Assembly (NCBI RefSeq): GCF_003967355.1 | Contig: NZ_BIFH01000020.1 | Span: 1-64,000, forward strand | DNA from: Embleya hyalina | Lineage (GTDB): Bacteria > Actinomycetota > Actinomycetes > Streptomycetales > Streptomycetaceae | Length of the DNA stretch: 64,000 nt | Direction: 5' to 3' | Shown here: positions 1 to 8,739 of the stretch, piece after piece | Layout of the letters: every line of letters starts with the position of its first letter | Numbering within the stretch: the first letter of the stretch is position 1 | Made by a program: the position numbers and the translations under genes | Notes under the pieces: generated by a model | Told to the model about the DNA's origin: nothing | Seen by the model: only the letters and a program-made list of their open reading frames with translations | The model's database searches: none

Positions 1-583
1 CGGTGAGCAACGCACCCGTCTCGTCGGGAGCTTCGGGCCTCGGAGCCCCGCACGCCGGCGGCGGCCCACCCCACGGCCCGGACCGAGTTCGCACCGGCAG
101 GCCCGCAACCCAAGGCGCAACGCCCGCCGCGAACGCCCGACCCACTCGGAAAGGCCCCTCAGAGAACTCGACCCGAGTGCCCACCCTGCCCGCCGCTGCA
201 GGCCGATTTTCGGTGAGCAACACAGTCGTCTCGCCGCAAGCCCGGAGTCTCGAAGCCGCGCACGCCGGCAGCGGCCCACGCACCCACCCGGACCGGCCCC
301 GCGCCCGCCGGCCCGCAGCCGAAGGCGCGACGCCCGCCGCGAACGCCCGGCCCACTCGGGAAGGCCCCCGGCTGCCCCGGCCCGACCCCCTCCGGCAACA
401 CACCCGTCTCGTCGGGAACCCCAAGCCTCCGAACCCCGCACGCCGCACGCCGCAGCCGCCGCCGGCGGCCCACCCCACGCCCCAGGCCGGCCCCGCGCCG
501 GCCGGCCCGCAACCCCAGACGCAGCGCCGCAGCCGCGAGCGTCCGCGACCCAAGACACCATCCGCCGAGCCCAACCGAATCCC
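1..583. repeat. Imperfect tandem repeats of about 180-210 bp
   Basis: Three successive segments begin alike at about 1, 211 and 392 (CGGTGAGCAACGCACCCGTC, CGGTGAGCAACACAGTCGTC, CGGCAACACACCCGTCTCGT). They then share blocks such as CCGCACGCCGGC, CGGCCCAC and CGCCGCGAACGCCC in the same order. The reading frames open here simply follow the repeat and give Pro/Arg/Ala low-complexity peptides with no family signature, so I treat 1-819 as non-coding. It lies downstream of the antiporter gene, which ends at 820. Function unknown. Confidence 0.7.
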
Positions 584-768
584 AGCCCGTCCGGCGCTTG
601 AGGACAGCCCGCCGCGGGCGCCCGCCGACGGGAGCACCATCCGCCGAACGCAGCCCGACCCCAGCCCGCTCGGCGTTCGAGGACGCCGGCCCCGCCGCAG
701 GCGCCCGCCGACGGCGGGGGCGGTCACCGGGCGCGGGCGAGGACCCGGCCCGTCCGGCGTTTGAGGGC
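584..768 (+). repeat. Three copies of a short intergenic element (AGCCCGTCCGGCG-TTGAGGAC type)
   Basis: Near-identical 22-mers lie at 584-605 (GTCCGGCGCTTGAGGAC core), 663-684 (CTCGGCGTTCGAGGAC core) and 747-768 (GTCCGGCGTTTGAGGGC core), all in the same orientation and about 80 bp apart. From memory, elements of this kind are scattered between genes in many Streptomyces genomes. The GC-rich DNA between copies, CGCCCGCCGACGG, is also duplicated. Function is not known to me. Confidence 0.7.
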
Positions 769-819
769 GGGCCCGGTACGAAGTGGCCCGGCTCGGCGGG
801 GAGGGCCGCTGAGGCGGGT

Positions 820-2433
820 TCACCGTACGCTGCGGAGGTCCAGGCGTCGGAGGACGCGGTCGGCTGCCGCCGGGTCGACGCCGCGGCGGCCCCGGGCCGC
901 GATCACCTCGCGCCGCGCCGCCGCCGTCATCTCCGCCTCGATCTCGTGCAGGAGCTTGATCCGCCGCGAGCGCTCGACCACCGCGGCGGCCAACTCCTCG
1001 CCCATGCCCTCCGGCTTCAGCTCGGCCAGCAGCGCCTTCTGCCGCGCCCGCAACCGCTGCACCATCTCGTCCGGGAGGTCGCGCTGCTCGTCCAGCTCGC
1101 GCAGCCGCCGCAGCGCGGCCTTCGTCGCCGCCGCCGCGATCCGGCGCTCCTCGTGGCTCTCCGAGTCGTCCGTCTCCGAGACCCCGAGCCGGCGCACCAG
1201 CCATGGCAGGCTCACCCCCTGGAGCAGCAGCGTCACCACGATCACGCAGAACGCGATCGCGATCAGTCGTTGCCGCTCGGGGAAGGCGTCGCCGGCGTCG
1301 GTGGTCAGCGGCAGCGCCAGCGCGAGCGCGATCGTCACCACGCCGCGCATCCCGGCCCACCACACCACCACGGTCTCGCGCGGATCCGGGGTCTGGCTCT
1401 CGCCCGTGGTCGGCAGCCGTGCGTGCAGCCGGCGGGCCAGCGCCGCGACCGGGAACAACCACAGACCCCGCACCACGATCAAGGTCAGCACCACCGCGCC
1501 CGCCTCCAGGAACAACCGGCCCCGGTCGCCCCGCAGGTCGTGGAAGATCTCCCACATCTCCAGGCCGATCACCCCGAACGCGACACCGGTCACGACCAGG
1601 TCGACGACCTCCCAGAACGAGCGCCCGGTGAGCCGGCCGACCACGTTGTCCGCGTCCTCGGCGACCGAGCCCAGGTAGAACGCGGTGGTCAACACCGCGA
1701 GCACGCCGGAACCACGCAGTTCGTCGGCGACCACGTAGGCCAGGAACGGCACCAGGAGGGTGAGCAGCGTCTGCAGCGTGGGCTCGTCCAGCCGGCCGAG
1801 CAACAACCGCCCGGCCAGCCCGACCGCGAAGCCGATCCCGACGCCGACCACCGCGGACAGCGCCAACATGCCCACCGCCTCGGCGGGCGAGAACGTGCCG
1901 CCGACCACCGCCGCGACCGCGACCTGGTAGAGCACGAGCGAGGTGACGTCGTTGAACAGCCCCTCACCCTCCAGGATCGCCACCAGCCGCCGCGGCAGCC
2001 GCAGACTCCCGGCCACCGCCGTCGCCGCCACCGGATCCGGCGGCGCCACCAGCGCGCCCAGCGCGACCGCGCCGGCGAGCGGCAGCCCGGGGATCATCGC
2101 GTCCGCCACGGCCGCCACCGCCGCCGTGGTCACCAGCACGAGGGCGACCGCGAGCAGCGTGATCGGCCGGGCGTTGACCGCGAACTCGCGCCAACTCGAC
2201 CGCTGCGCCGCCGCGTACAGCAGCGGCGGCAACAGCAGCGGCAGCAGCAGGTCCGGGTCGATCCGCAGGTTGGGCACGAACGGCAACCACCCGAGCAGCA
2301 CGCCGTACAGCGTCAGCAACACCGGAAAGGGCAGCCGCAATCGGCCCGCGAGCGGCACCACCACGACCGTGCCGAACATCAACAGGAACAGCAGTGTGAG
2401 CTGACCCACTCCACCCCCAGACCGATCGACCAC
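820..2433 (-). CDS. CPA1-family Na+/H+ antiporter
   Basis: A 537-residue polytopic membrane protein. The first ~400 residues hold about 12 hydrophobic segments starting with a strongly hydrophobic helix at residues ~12-30. Conserved CPA1 stretches include the GALVAPPDPVAATAVAG region (residues ~130-145; Asp-Pro-Val-Ala, the ion-binding ND/DP helix equivalent) and EGEGLFNDVTSLVLYQVAVA (residues ~155-175), typical of NhaP/Nhx exchangers. The last ~120 residues form a charged, Arg/Glu-rich cytoplasmic tail that is probably helical. It should exchange H+ for Na+ or K+ across the cell membrane; the ion is not decidable here. GTG at 2433 is the longest start; GTG at 2409 removes eight residues and is equally possible. 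It lies 60 bp downstream of the pseudouridine synthase gene on the same strand. Confidence 0.88.
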   Translation of the reverse strand: MVDRSGGGVGQLTLLFLLMFGTVVVVPLAGRLRLPFPVLLTLYGVLLGWLPFVPNLRIDPDLLLPLLLPPLLYAAAQRSSWREFAVNARPITLLAVALVLVTTAAVAAVADAMIPGLPLAGAVALGALVAPPDPVAATAVAGSLRLPRRLVAILEGEGLFNDVTSLVLYQVAVAAVVGGTFSPAEAVGMLALSAVVGVGIGFAVGLAGRLLLGRLDEPTLQTLLTLLVPFLAYVVADELRGSGVLAVLTTAFYLGSVAEDADNVVGRLTGRSFWEVVDLVVTGVAFGVIGLEMWEIFHDLRGDRGRLFLEAGAVVLTLIVVRGLWLFPVAALARRLHARLPTTGESQTPDPRETVVVWWAGMRGVVTIALALALPLTTDAGDAFPERQRLIAIAFCVIVVTLLLQGVSLPWLVRRLGVSETDDSESHEERRIAAAATKAALRRLRELDEQRDLPDEMVQRLRARQKALLAELKPEGMGEELAAAVVERSRRIKLLHEIEAEMTAAARREVIAARGRRGVDPAAADRVLRRLDLRSVR

Positions 2434-2493
2434 GATTCGATCTTGGAGGGTTCCCCGAATCGCCGCCGAATCACCGGTCGGCGGGCAATTGCC

Positions 2494-3438
2494 TCACCTG
2501 TCGGTGACCCGCTCCAGGGTCGCGGTCAGGTCGGCCGGGTAGCCGCTCTCGTACCGCACCCACGTGCCGTCGCCGGGGTGTTCGAAGGCCAGGCTCACCG
2601 CGTGCAGCCACTGCCGCTCCAGGCCCAGCCGCTTGGACAGCGTCGGGTCCGCGCCGTAGGTCAGGTCGCCCACGCACGGGTGCCGCAGCGCCGCCATGTG
2701 CACCCGGATCTGGTGGGTGCGTCCGGTCTCCAGCTTGATCGACAGCAGACTCGCGGCGCGGAACGCCTCGATCGTGTCGTAGTGCGTGACGCTGGGCTTG
2801 CCGCCCGTCACCACGGCCCACTTGTAGTCGTGCGTGGGGTGCCGGTCGATCGGCGCGTCGATGGTGCCGGTGTGCGGGTCCGGGTGGCCCTGGACCAGCG
2901 CGTGGTAGCGCTTGTCCACCGTGCGGTCGCGGAACTGCTGCTTGAGCAGCGTGTAGGCGCGCTCCGACTTGGCCACCACCATCAGCCCCGAGGTGCCCAC
3001 GTCCAGGCGGTGCACCACGCCCTGGCGCTCGGCCGCGCCGGAGGTGGAGATCCGGTAGCCGGCCGCCGCGAGGCCGCCGACCACGGTGGTGCCGGTCCAG
3101 CCGGGGCTGGGGTGCGCGGCGACGCCGATCGGCTTGTCGATCACCACGATGTGGTCGTCGTCGTGCACGATCCGCATGCCGGGCACGGGTTCGGCGACGA
3201 GCTGCACCGGTCGGGGCGCGCCCGGCATCTCGACCTCGATCCAGGCTCCGCCGACCACCCGGTCGGACTTGCCCGCCGCCCGGCCGTCGAGCTGCACCTT
3301 CCCGGTGGCGGCCAGCTCGGCCGCCTTGGTGCGCGAGAAGCCGAACATCCGCGAGAGCGCGGCATCGACCCGCTCGCCTTCGAGGCCGTCGGGAACGGGA
3401 AGCGTGCGGATTTCGGGGGAGCCGGGATTGACAGTCAC
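2494..3438 (-). CDS. RluA-family pseudouridine synthase (RluD-like)
   Basis: A 314-residue enzyme that isomerises specific uridines to pseudouridine, most likely in 23S rRNA. An N-terminal S4-like RNA-binding segment (residues ~18-75, with [21 protein letters not shown]) precedes the catalytic domain. The active-site motif [15 protein letters not shown] (residues ~145-160) carries the family's catalytic Asp in HRLD. The motif [12 protein letters not shown] is also present near residue 235. Length is normal for RluD. It starts with GTG overlapping the TGA of lspA by 4 nt, so translation is probably coupled to lspA, an arrangement common in bacteria. The target uridine cannot be told from sequence alone. 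Confidence 0.93.
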   Translation of the reverse strand: MTVNPGSPEIRTLPVPDGLEGERVDAALSRMFGFSRTKAAELAATGKVQLDGRAAGKSDRVVGGAWIEVEMPGAPRPVQLVAEPVPGMRIVHDDDHIVVIDKPIGVAAHPSPGWTGTTVVGGLAAAGYRISTSGAAERQGVVHRLDVGTSGLMVVAKSERAYTLLKQQFRDRTVDKRYHALVQGHPDPHTGTIDAPIDRHPTHDYKWAVVTGGKPSVTHYDTIEAFRAASLLSIKLETGRTHQIRVHMAALRHPCVGDLTYGADPTLSKRLGLERQWLHAVSLAFEHPGDGTWVRYESGYPADLTATLERVTDR

Positions 3439-4328
3439 GAGATACGAGTATGCCCGGCATCCGGACCGGACTCGACGACGTGGTCGCCGGCCCGGTCCCC
3501 GGCGGCCCGCTCGGCGGTCCCGGAGGACGCCGCCGCGGACGCCCGCGTGGCCCCGGCGGGCGCGTCCACGACCCCGTTCCCGGTCCCGGCGGCCCGCCCG
3601 GTCTCGGCCTTCGCCTCGCCCCCGACCTCCGCGCCGCTTCCCGCCGCGTCCGTGTCCGCGCGCTCGTCCCCGCCCGTCGGCGTCGCCTCGTCCTCGTCCC
3701 CGCCCTCGTCGTCACCCTCGCGCGTACCGTCCGGCTGCAGGCCCAGGAACGACAGCAGCACGATCAGGCAGCCACCCACCACGATCGCCGAGTCCGCCAG
3801 GTTGAAGATCGCGAAGTGCTTGGGCGCGATGAAGTCCACCACGTGGCCCTCGAACACGCTGGGCGAGCGGAAGATCCGGTCGGTGAGGTTGCCGAGCGCG
3901 CCGCCGAGCAGCAGGCCCAGGGCGATCGCCCAGGGCAGGCTGTTCAGCTTGCGGGCGAGCCGCAGGATCACCACGATCACCGCGCTGGCGATCACCGTGA
4001 GCACGATGGTCAGCCCCTGGCCCATGCCGAACGCCGCGCCCGCGTTGCGGGTGGCCCGGAACTGGAGCCAGTCGCCGAGGATGTCGATCGGGGCGTGGTA
4101 TTCGAGCTTCTTCACCACGATCAGCTTGCTGATCAGGTCCAGGGCGTAGGCGACGGCCGCGACGCCGAGCAGGACCAGGATGTAGCGACGGGTACGCGAA
4201 CCGGCGGGCGCGGTCGGCTCGTCGCCGTCCGCCCCGCCCCCGGTCGCCCCGGTGTCCGGCTCCCCCGCGGGGGCCTGCGACTCCGCGTCTTCCCGTCGTT
4301 CCGCTCCGGTGCCGATGGCATGCTCCAG
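3435..4328 (-). CDS. lspA: Lipoprotein signal peptidase (signal peptidase II)
   Basis: An inner-membrane aspartyl protease that cleaves prolipoprotein signal peptides after lipidation. Visible family features are the first helix ending in LDLISK, the [10 protein letters not shown] block, the catalytic region [11 protein letters not shown] with Asp, and [19 protein letters not shown] with the second Asp. A tail of about 80 residues rich in Asp, Glu, Ala and Gly follows the last helix. The start is a problem. The frame is open back to about 4393, but between there and GTG 4118 it contains no ATG, GTG or TTG. Starting at GTG 4118 would delete the first helix and its conserved Asp. I therefore place a tentative CTG start at 4328, giving LEHAIGTG and an acidic leader of the type seen in Streptomyces LspA. 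An ATG with AGGA seven bases upstream lies at 4322, but in another frame. Confidence 0.9.
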   Translation of the reverse strand: MEHAIGTGAERREDAESQAPAGEPDTGATGGGADGDEPTAPAGSRTRRYILVLLGVAAVAYALDLISKLIVVKKLEYHAPIDILGDWLQFRATRNAGAAFGMGQGLTIVLTVIASAVIVVILRLARKLNSLPWAIALGLLLGGALGNLTDRIFRSPSVFEGHVVDFIAPKHFAIFNLADSAIVVGGCLIVLLSFLGLQPDGTREGDDEGGDEDEATPTGGDERADTDAAGSGAEVGGEAKAETGRAAGTGNGVVDAPAGATRASAAASSGTAERAAGDRAGDHVVESGPDAGHTRIS

Positions 4329-4359
4329 TCCTCGGACGCGCCGCCGGCGGCCGCGACGG

Positions 4360-4920
4360 CTACCGGCGCTCTTCGCGCTGCTTGCAGGTCACACACAGGG
4401 TCGCACGCGGGAACGCCTGCAGGCGCGCCTTGCCGATGGCCGAACCACACGACTCGCAGGCCCCGTATGTCCCGTCGGCGAGGCGCCGCAGCGCCTTCTC
4501 CGACTGGAGCAGCATGCCACGCGCGTTGTTGGTCAGGGACATCTCGTGCTCGCGCTCGAAGTTCTTGGTCCCGGTGTCCGCCTGATCGTCGCCCGCGCCC
4601 TCCCCCGAGTCGCGCAGCAGATCGGCGATGCCGTTCTCCGACACCGCGATCTCGGCGCGCAGCTCGTGCGCCGTCTCGATCAGGCCTTCGCGCACCTCGC
4701 GCAGCTCCGCGTCGTCCCAGGGATCCTCCCCCGGCCGGACGATGTACATCGTCGGCTCATGGAACCCGCTCGGCGGGGTCGGGAGCGTCGCGGTCGAGGT
4801 GGTCACGTGTGCAGGTGCCTTCACGGTGCGTCCCGTTCCTCCCCGTACCGAGGCTCGCGGCGCGGCCGTCGTGGTCGCACGACGCGTCCGCCCGCCACTC
4901 GCCTTCTCTGTATCCGTCAT
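4360..4920 (-). CDS. DksA/TraR-family C4-type zinc finger protein
   Basis: A 186-residue protein with a disordered, Thr/Ala/Arg-rich N-terminus (residues ~1-50), a charged helical middle (residues ~60-135, coiled-coil-like) and a C-terminal four-cysteine zinc finger, [20 protein letters not shown] then CVTC. This is the DksA/TraR zinc-finger fold. DksA proteins bind the RNA polymerase secondary channel; actinobacterial members of this length next to lspA and ileS have no settled role known to me. The gene diverges from ileS. ATG 4920 has GGGGG eight bases upstream; GTG 4926 would add two residues. The 3' end is followed at once by the open lspA frame. Confidence 0.85.
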   Translation of the reverse strand: MTDTEKASGGRTRRATTTAAPRASVRGGTGRTVKAPAHVTTSTATLPTPPSGFHEPTMYIVRPGEDPWDDAELREVREGLIETAHELRAEIAVSENGIADLLRDSGEGAGDDQADTGTKNFEREHEMSLTNNARGMLLQSEKALRRLADGTYGACESCGSAIGKARLQAFPRATLCVTCKQREERR

Positions 4921-5146
4921 GTTCACGGCCCCCTTGTTTCGCTTAGGGATGGGTCGCCCCGGACAACCGGACGCGCCGTCCCGTCACTGAGTGCGCCGGG
5001 GCGGCGACGTAAATCGGTTGTGCCCAGACGCAACCACGCTTATCCCTCTTCTACGTGTCCCGTTCGTTACCGGTTCCCGAGCGGATCGTTATGCACCTGG
5101 GGGCGGGTGAACTCGGAGGCGCCGGGGCGTGCGCGGGTCGTACAAT
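4921..5146. promoter_or_regulatory. Divergent control region between the DksA-like gene and ileS
   Basis: No gene is seen here. On the plus strand a good -10 hexamer TACAAT lies at 5141-5146, just before the T-box leader, but no clear -35 was found. The minus-strand promoter of the zinc-finger gene should lie in the A/T-richer stretch 5020-5075. Confidence 0.45.
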
Positions 5147-5450
5147 CCGCAGAGCGAGACGGTGTCGATGGGGACGAGTAGCGTCGCACGCAGCCACCAG
5201 CGACCCGGGGACGGTGTGAGCCCGGGGGTGTGCGCGAGGTGAAGATCACCCCGGAGCTGTCGGAGGAAAGGTCGGTCCGGTTGCGGAGCGACCCGTAGAA
5301 CCGGCCCTCGCGCAGACGAGAGGGTTGTGCCCGCCCGGGCACGGTTGGCGGATCGGGCGGCGCGCGGCCAAGAAGGGTGGTACCGCGGGATCGGCCGACG
5401 GCCGTCTCGTCCCTTCGGTAGGCACGCATCACAGCCCGCGGAAGGAAGCC
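5147..5450 (+). promoter_or_regulatory. T-box riboswitch leader of ileS
   Basis: The universal T-box bulge sequence AAGGGTGGTACCGCGG is at 5373-5388, about 65 nt before the ileS start. Upstream at ~5237-5255, GGTGAAGATCACCCCGG holds a candidate specifier loop with ATC, an isoleucine codon. GGAGGAAAGG at ~5271 resembles the linker seen in actinobacterial leaders. Uncharged tRNA-Ile should pair with the ATC specifier and the UGG bulge. In actinobacteria the ileS T-box is known to act on translation by hiding the Shine-Dalgarno, here GGAAGGAAG at ~5440-5448. I saw no U-tailed terminator, which agrees with translational control. Confidence 0.92.
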
Positions 5451-5452
5451 AC

Positions 5453-8400
5453 ATGTACCGCCCGGTACCGGCGCAGGTCGACCTGCCCGCCATGGAGCAC
5501 GAGGTCCTCGCGTTCTGGCGGGACAACGACATCTTCGAGCGCTCCCTCGCGCAGAACGCCGACGGCCCCCGCTGGGTCTTCTACGAGGGCCCGCCGACGG
5601 CCAACGGCATGCCGGGGGCGCACCACATCGAGGCGCGCGTGTTCAAGGACGTGTTCCCGCGCTACCGCACGATGCGCGGCTACAACGTGCCGCGCAAGGC
5701 CGGGTGGGACTGCCACGGCCTGCCCGTCGAGCTGGCCGTGGAGAAGCAGTTGGGCTTCTCCGGCAAGCCGGACATCGAGCGCTACGGGATCGCCGAGTTC
5801 AACGCGAAGTGCCGCGAGTCGGTCATGACGCACGTGGGCGCGTTCGAGGACCTGACCACCCGGATGGGCTACTGGGTCGACATGTCCAAGGCGTACCGCA
5901 CGATGGACCCGGAGTACGTCGAGTCGGTCTGGTGGTCGCTCAAGCAGATCTTCGACAAGGGCCTGCTGACCCAGGACTACCGGGTCGCGCCGTGGTGTCC
6001 GCGCTGCGGCACCGGGTTGTCCGACCACGAACTCGCGCAGGGCTACGAGACGGTCGTCGACCCCTCGGTCTACGTACGCTTCCCGCTCACCTCCGGGCCG
6101 CTGGCCGGGCAGGCGGCGCTGCTCGTGTGGACGACCACGCCGTGGACGCTGGTCTCCAACACCGCGGCCGCGGTGCACCCCGACGTCACCTACGTGGTGG
6201 CCACCGACGGCGACGAACGCCTCGTGGTCGCCGAGCCGCTCCTCGCGAAGGCGCTCGGCGAGGGCTGGGTGGCCACCGGGGAGCGCTTCACCGGCCGGGA
6301 GATGGAACGCTGGTCCTACCGGCGCCCGTTCGACCTGCTGCCGCTGGAGGACGCGAACTTCGTGGTGCTCGCGGAGTACGTCACCACCGAGGACGGCTCC
6401 GGCGTCGTGCACCAGGCGCCCGCGTTCGGCGCGGACGACCTGGAGACCTGCCGCGCGTACGGCCTGCCGGTGGTCAACCCGGTGCGCCCCGACGGCACCT
6501 TCGAGGCCGAGCTGCCGCTGGTCGGCGGACAGTTCTTCAAGAAGGCCGACGAGGTCCTGGTGGCCGATCTGCGGGCCCGGGGGCTGCTGTTCCGGCACCT
6601 GGAGTACGAGCACAGCTACCCGCACTGCTGGCGCTGCCACACCGCGCTGCTCTACTACGCGCAGCCGTCCTGGTACGTACGCACCACCGCGGTCAAGGAC
6701 GCGCTGCTGCGCGAGAACGAGCGGACCAACTGGCACCCGGACACGGTCAAGTGGGGCCGCTACGGCGACTGGCTGAACAACAACATCGACTGGGCGCTCT
6801 CGCGCAACCGCTTCTGGGGCACCCCGCTGCCCATCTGGCGGTGCGACGAGGGTCACCTGACCTGCGCCGGCTCGCTGGCCGAACTCTCCGAGCTGACCGG
6901 GCGCGACCTGTCCGGTCTGGACCCGCACCGGCCGTACATCGACGAGGTCGTCTTCGGCTGCCCGGCCAAGGCCGCCGACGGCACCGCGTGCGGCGAGCGG
7001 GCGACCCGGGTGCCCGAGGTGATCGACGCCTGGTACGACTCGGGGTCGATGCCGTTCGCCCAGTTCGGCTACCCGTATCGCAACCGCGAGTTGTTCGAGC
7101 AGTCCTACCCGGCGCAGTTCATCTCCGAGGCGATCGACCAGACCCGCGGCTGGTTCTACACGCTGATGGCGGTCGGCACGCTGGTGTTCGACAGGTCGTC
7201 CTACGAGAACGTGGTCTGCCTGGGGCACATCCTGGCCGAGGACGGCCGGAAGATGTCCAAGCACCTGGGCAACATCCTGGAGCCGATCCCGCTGATGGAC
7301 CGGCACGGCGCCGACGCGGTGCGCTGGTTCATGGCCGCGGGCGGCTCGCCGTGGTCGGCCCGTCGGGTCGGGCACGGCACCATCCAGGAGGTGGTCCGCA
7401 AGACGCTGCTGACCTACTGGAACACGGTCAGCTTCCAGGCCCTGTACGCGCGCACCGGCGGCTGGACGCCGAGCGCGAGCGACCCGGCCCCGGCCGAGCG
7501 CCCGCTGCTCGACCGGTGGCTGCTGTCCGAGCTGAACACCCTCGTGGGCGACGTGGACGCGGCCCTGGAGGCCTACGACACGCAGCGCGCGGGCAAGGCG
7601 CTCACCGCGTTCGTGGACGACCTGTCGAACTGGTACGTGCGCCGGTCCCGGCGGCGGTTCTGGAACGCGGACCCGGCCGCGCTGGCCACGCTGCACGAGG
7701 CGTTGGTCACGGTGACGAAGCTGATGGCGCCGCTGGTGCCGTTCATCACCGAGCGGGTCTGGCAGGACCTGGTGCGTCCGGTCACCGCCGACGCCCCCGC
7801 GTCGGTGCACATGGCGACCTGGCCGACCGCGGACCCGGCGCTCGTACAGCCCGAACTGGGGCGGCGGATGGCGCTGGTGCGGCGCCTGGTCGAGTTGGGC
7901 CGGGCCACCCGGGCGGACTCCGGCGTCAAGACCCGGCAGCCGCTGGGCCGGGCGCTGATCGGCGCGAGCGGCTGGGACGAGTTGTCCGACGAACTGCGCG
8001 CGCAGATCGCCGAGGAGCTGAACGTGGTCTCGGTCGCGGCGCTGTCCGAGGCGGGCGGCGACCTGGTCGAGTACAGCGCGAAGGGCAACTTCCGGGCCCT
8101 GGGCAAGCGGTTCGCCAAGCGCACCCCGGTGGTGGCCGGTGCCATCGCGGCGGCCGACGCGGCGGCCCTGGCGGCGGCGCTGCGTACCTCGGGCACCGCG
8201 GTGGTCGACGTCGAGGGCGAGCCGGTGGAGGTGGTGGCCGAGGAGGTCATCGTCACCGAAACCCCGCGCGAGGGCTGGACGGTGGCCGGCCAGGACGGCG
8301 CGACCGTGGCGCTCGACCTGACCATCACCCCCGAACTGCGGCTCGCGGGTCTGGCCCGGGACGTGGTCCGGCTGATCCAGGAGGCGCGCAAGAACAGCGG

Positions 8401-8602
8401 CCTGGAGGTGTCCGACCGGATCCTGGTGTGGTGGGCCGCGGACGAGTCGGAGGAGACCACGTCGGCGCTGCTCGCACACGGCGGTCAGGTCGCCGAGGAG
8501 GTGCTGGCGACGCAGTTCGCCCAGGGCTCCCCCGAGGACGAGGAGTTGTTCGAGCACGGCGACCCGGCGCTCGGTCTGCGTTTTTGGCTGCGCAAGGTCT
8601 GA
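5453..8602 (+). CDS. ileS: Isoleucyl-tRNA synthetase
   Basis: A 1049-residue class I aminoacyl-tRNA synthetase that charges tRNA-Ile with isoleucine. The N-terminal catalytic core has the HIGH-equivalent motif in GMPGAHHIEARV (residues ~50-62) and the KMSKS-equivalent GRKMSKHLGN at residues 598-607. Between them lies the CP1 editing domain with VWTTTPWTLVSNTA. The anticodon-binding helical domain follows (NWYVRRSRRRFWN near residue 725). KMSKH instead of KMSKS and the overall length match the long IleRS form used by actinomycetes. ATG 5453 is preceded by GGAAGGAAG; a longer in-frame reading back to 5327 would run through the T-box and is rejected. Regulation is by the T-box immediately upstream. 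Confidence 0.97.
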   Translation: MYRPVPAQVDLPAMEHEVLAFWRDNDIFERSLAQNADGPRWVFYEGPPTANGMPGAHHIEARVFKDVFPRYRTMRGYNVPRKAGWDCHGLPVELAVEKQLGFSGKPDIERYGIAEFNAKCRESVMTHVGAFEDLTTRMGYWVDMSKAYRTMDPEYVESVWWSLKQIFDKGLLTQDYRVAPWCPRCGTGLSDHELAQGYETVVDPSVYVRFPLTSGPLAGQAALLVWTTTPWTLVSNTAAAVHPDVTYVVATDGDERLVVAEPLLAKALGEGWVATGERFTGREMERWSYRRPFDLLPLEDANFVVLAEYVTTEDGSGVVHQAPAFGADDLETCRAYGLPVVNPVRPDGTFEAELPLVGGQFFKKADEVLVADLRARGLLFRHLEYEHSYPHCWRCHTALLYYAQPSWYVRTTAVKDALLRENERTNWHPDTVKWGRYGDWLNNNIDWALSRNRFWGTPLPIWRCDEGHLTCAGSLAELSELTGRDLSGLDPHRPYIDEVVFGCPAKAADGTACGERATRVPEVIDAWYDSGSMPFAQFGYPYRNRELFEQSYPAQFISEAIDQTRGWFYTLMAVGTLVFDRSSYENVVCLGHILAEDGRKMSKHLGNILEPIPLMDRHGADAVRWFMAAGGSPWSARRVGHGTIQEVVRKTLLTYWNTVSFQALYARTGGWTPSASDPAPAERPLLDRWLLSELNTLVGDVDAALEAYDTQRAGKALTAFVDDLSNWYVRRSRRRFWNADPAALATLHEALVTVTKLMAPLVPFITERVWQDLVRPVTADAPASVHMATWPTADPALVQPELGRRMALVRRLVELGRATRADSGVKTRQPLGRALIGASGWDELSDELRAQIAEELNVVSVAALSEAGGDLVEYSAKGNFRALGKRFAKRTPVVAGAIAAADAAALAAALRTSGTAVVDVEGEPVEVVAEEVIVTETPREGWTVAGQDGATVALDLTITPELRLAGLARDVVRLIQEARKNSGLEVSDRILVWWAADESEETTSALLAHGGQVAEEVLATQFAQGSPEDEELFEHGDPALGLRFWLRKV

Positions 8603-8670
8603 CCGACCGGGCGGGGCGACCGCGGTCGTCCCGCCCGAGCCTCGGCCGCGCCGTACCCGAGCCGTGAAAC

Positions 8671-8713
8671 CCGAGAAGCGCCCGTCCCCCCGAAGGGGGC
8701 GGGCGCTTCTCGG
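8671..8713. terminator. Convergent hairpin terminator between ileS and divIVA
   Basis: The arms CCGAGAAGCGCCCGTCCCCC and GGGGGCGGGCGCTTCTCGG pair over about 19 bp (one G-T pair) around a GAA-type loop. It sits between two convergent genes and can serve both strands. As is usual in high-GC actinomycetes there is no long U tract. Confidence 0.9.
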
Positions 8714-8739
8714 ATGACCGACCGACGCTCAGTGGCCGG

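Noticed and set aside
3-764. 253-residue plus-strand frame at the window start
   Set aside because: It follows the tandem repeats, is Pro/Arg/Ala low complexity, has no family signature and no ribosome-binding site.
598-4149. 1183-residue plus-strand frame over the antiporter, pseudouridine synthase and lspA genes
   Set aside because: Antisense shadow of three recognised genes created by high third-position GC.
5429-8557. 1042-residue minus-strand frame
   Set aside because: Antisense shadow of ileS.
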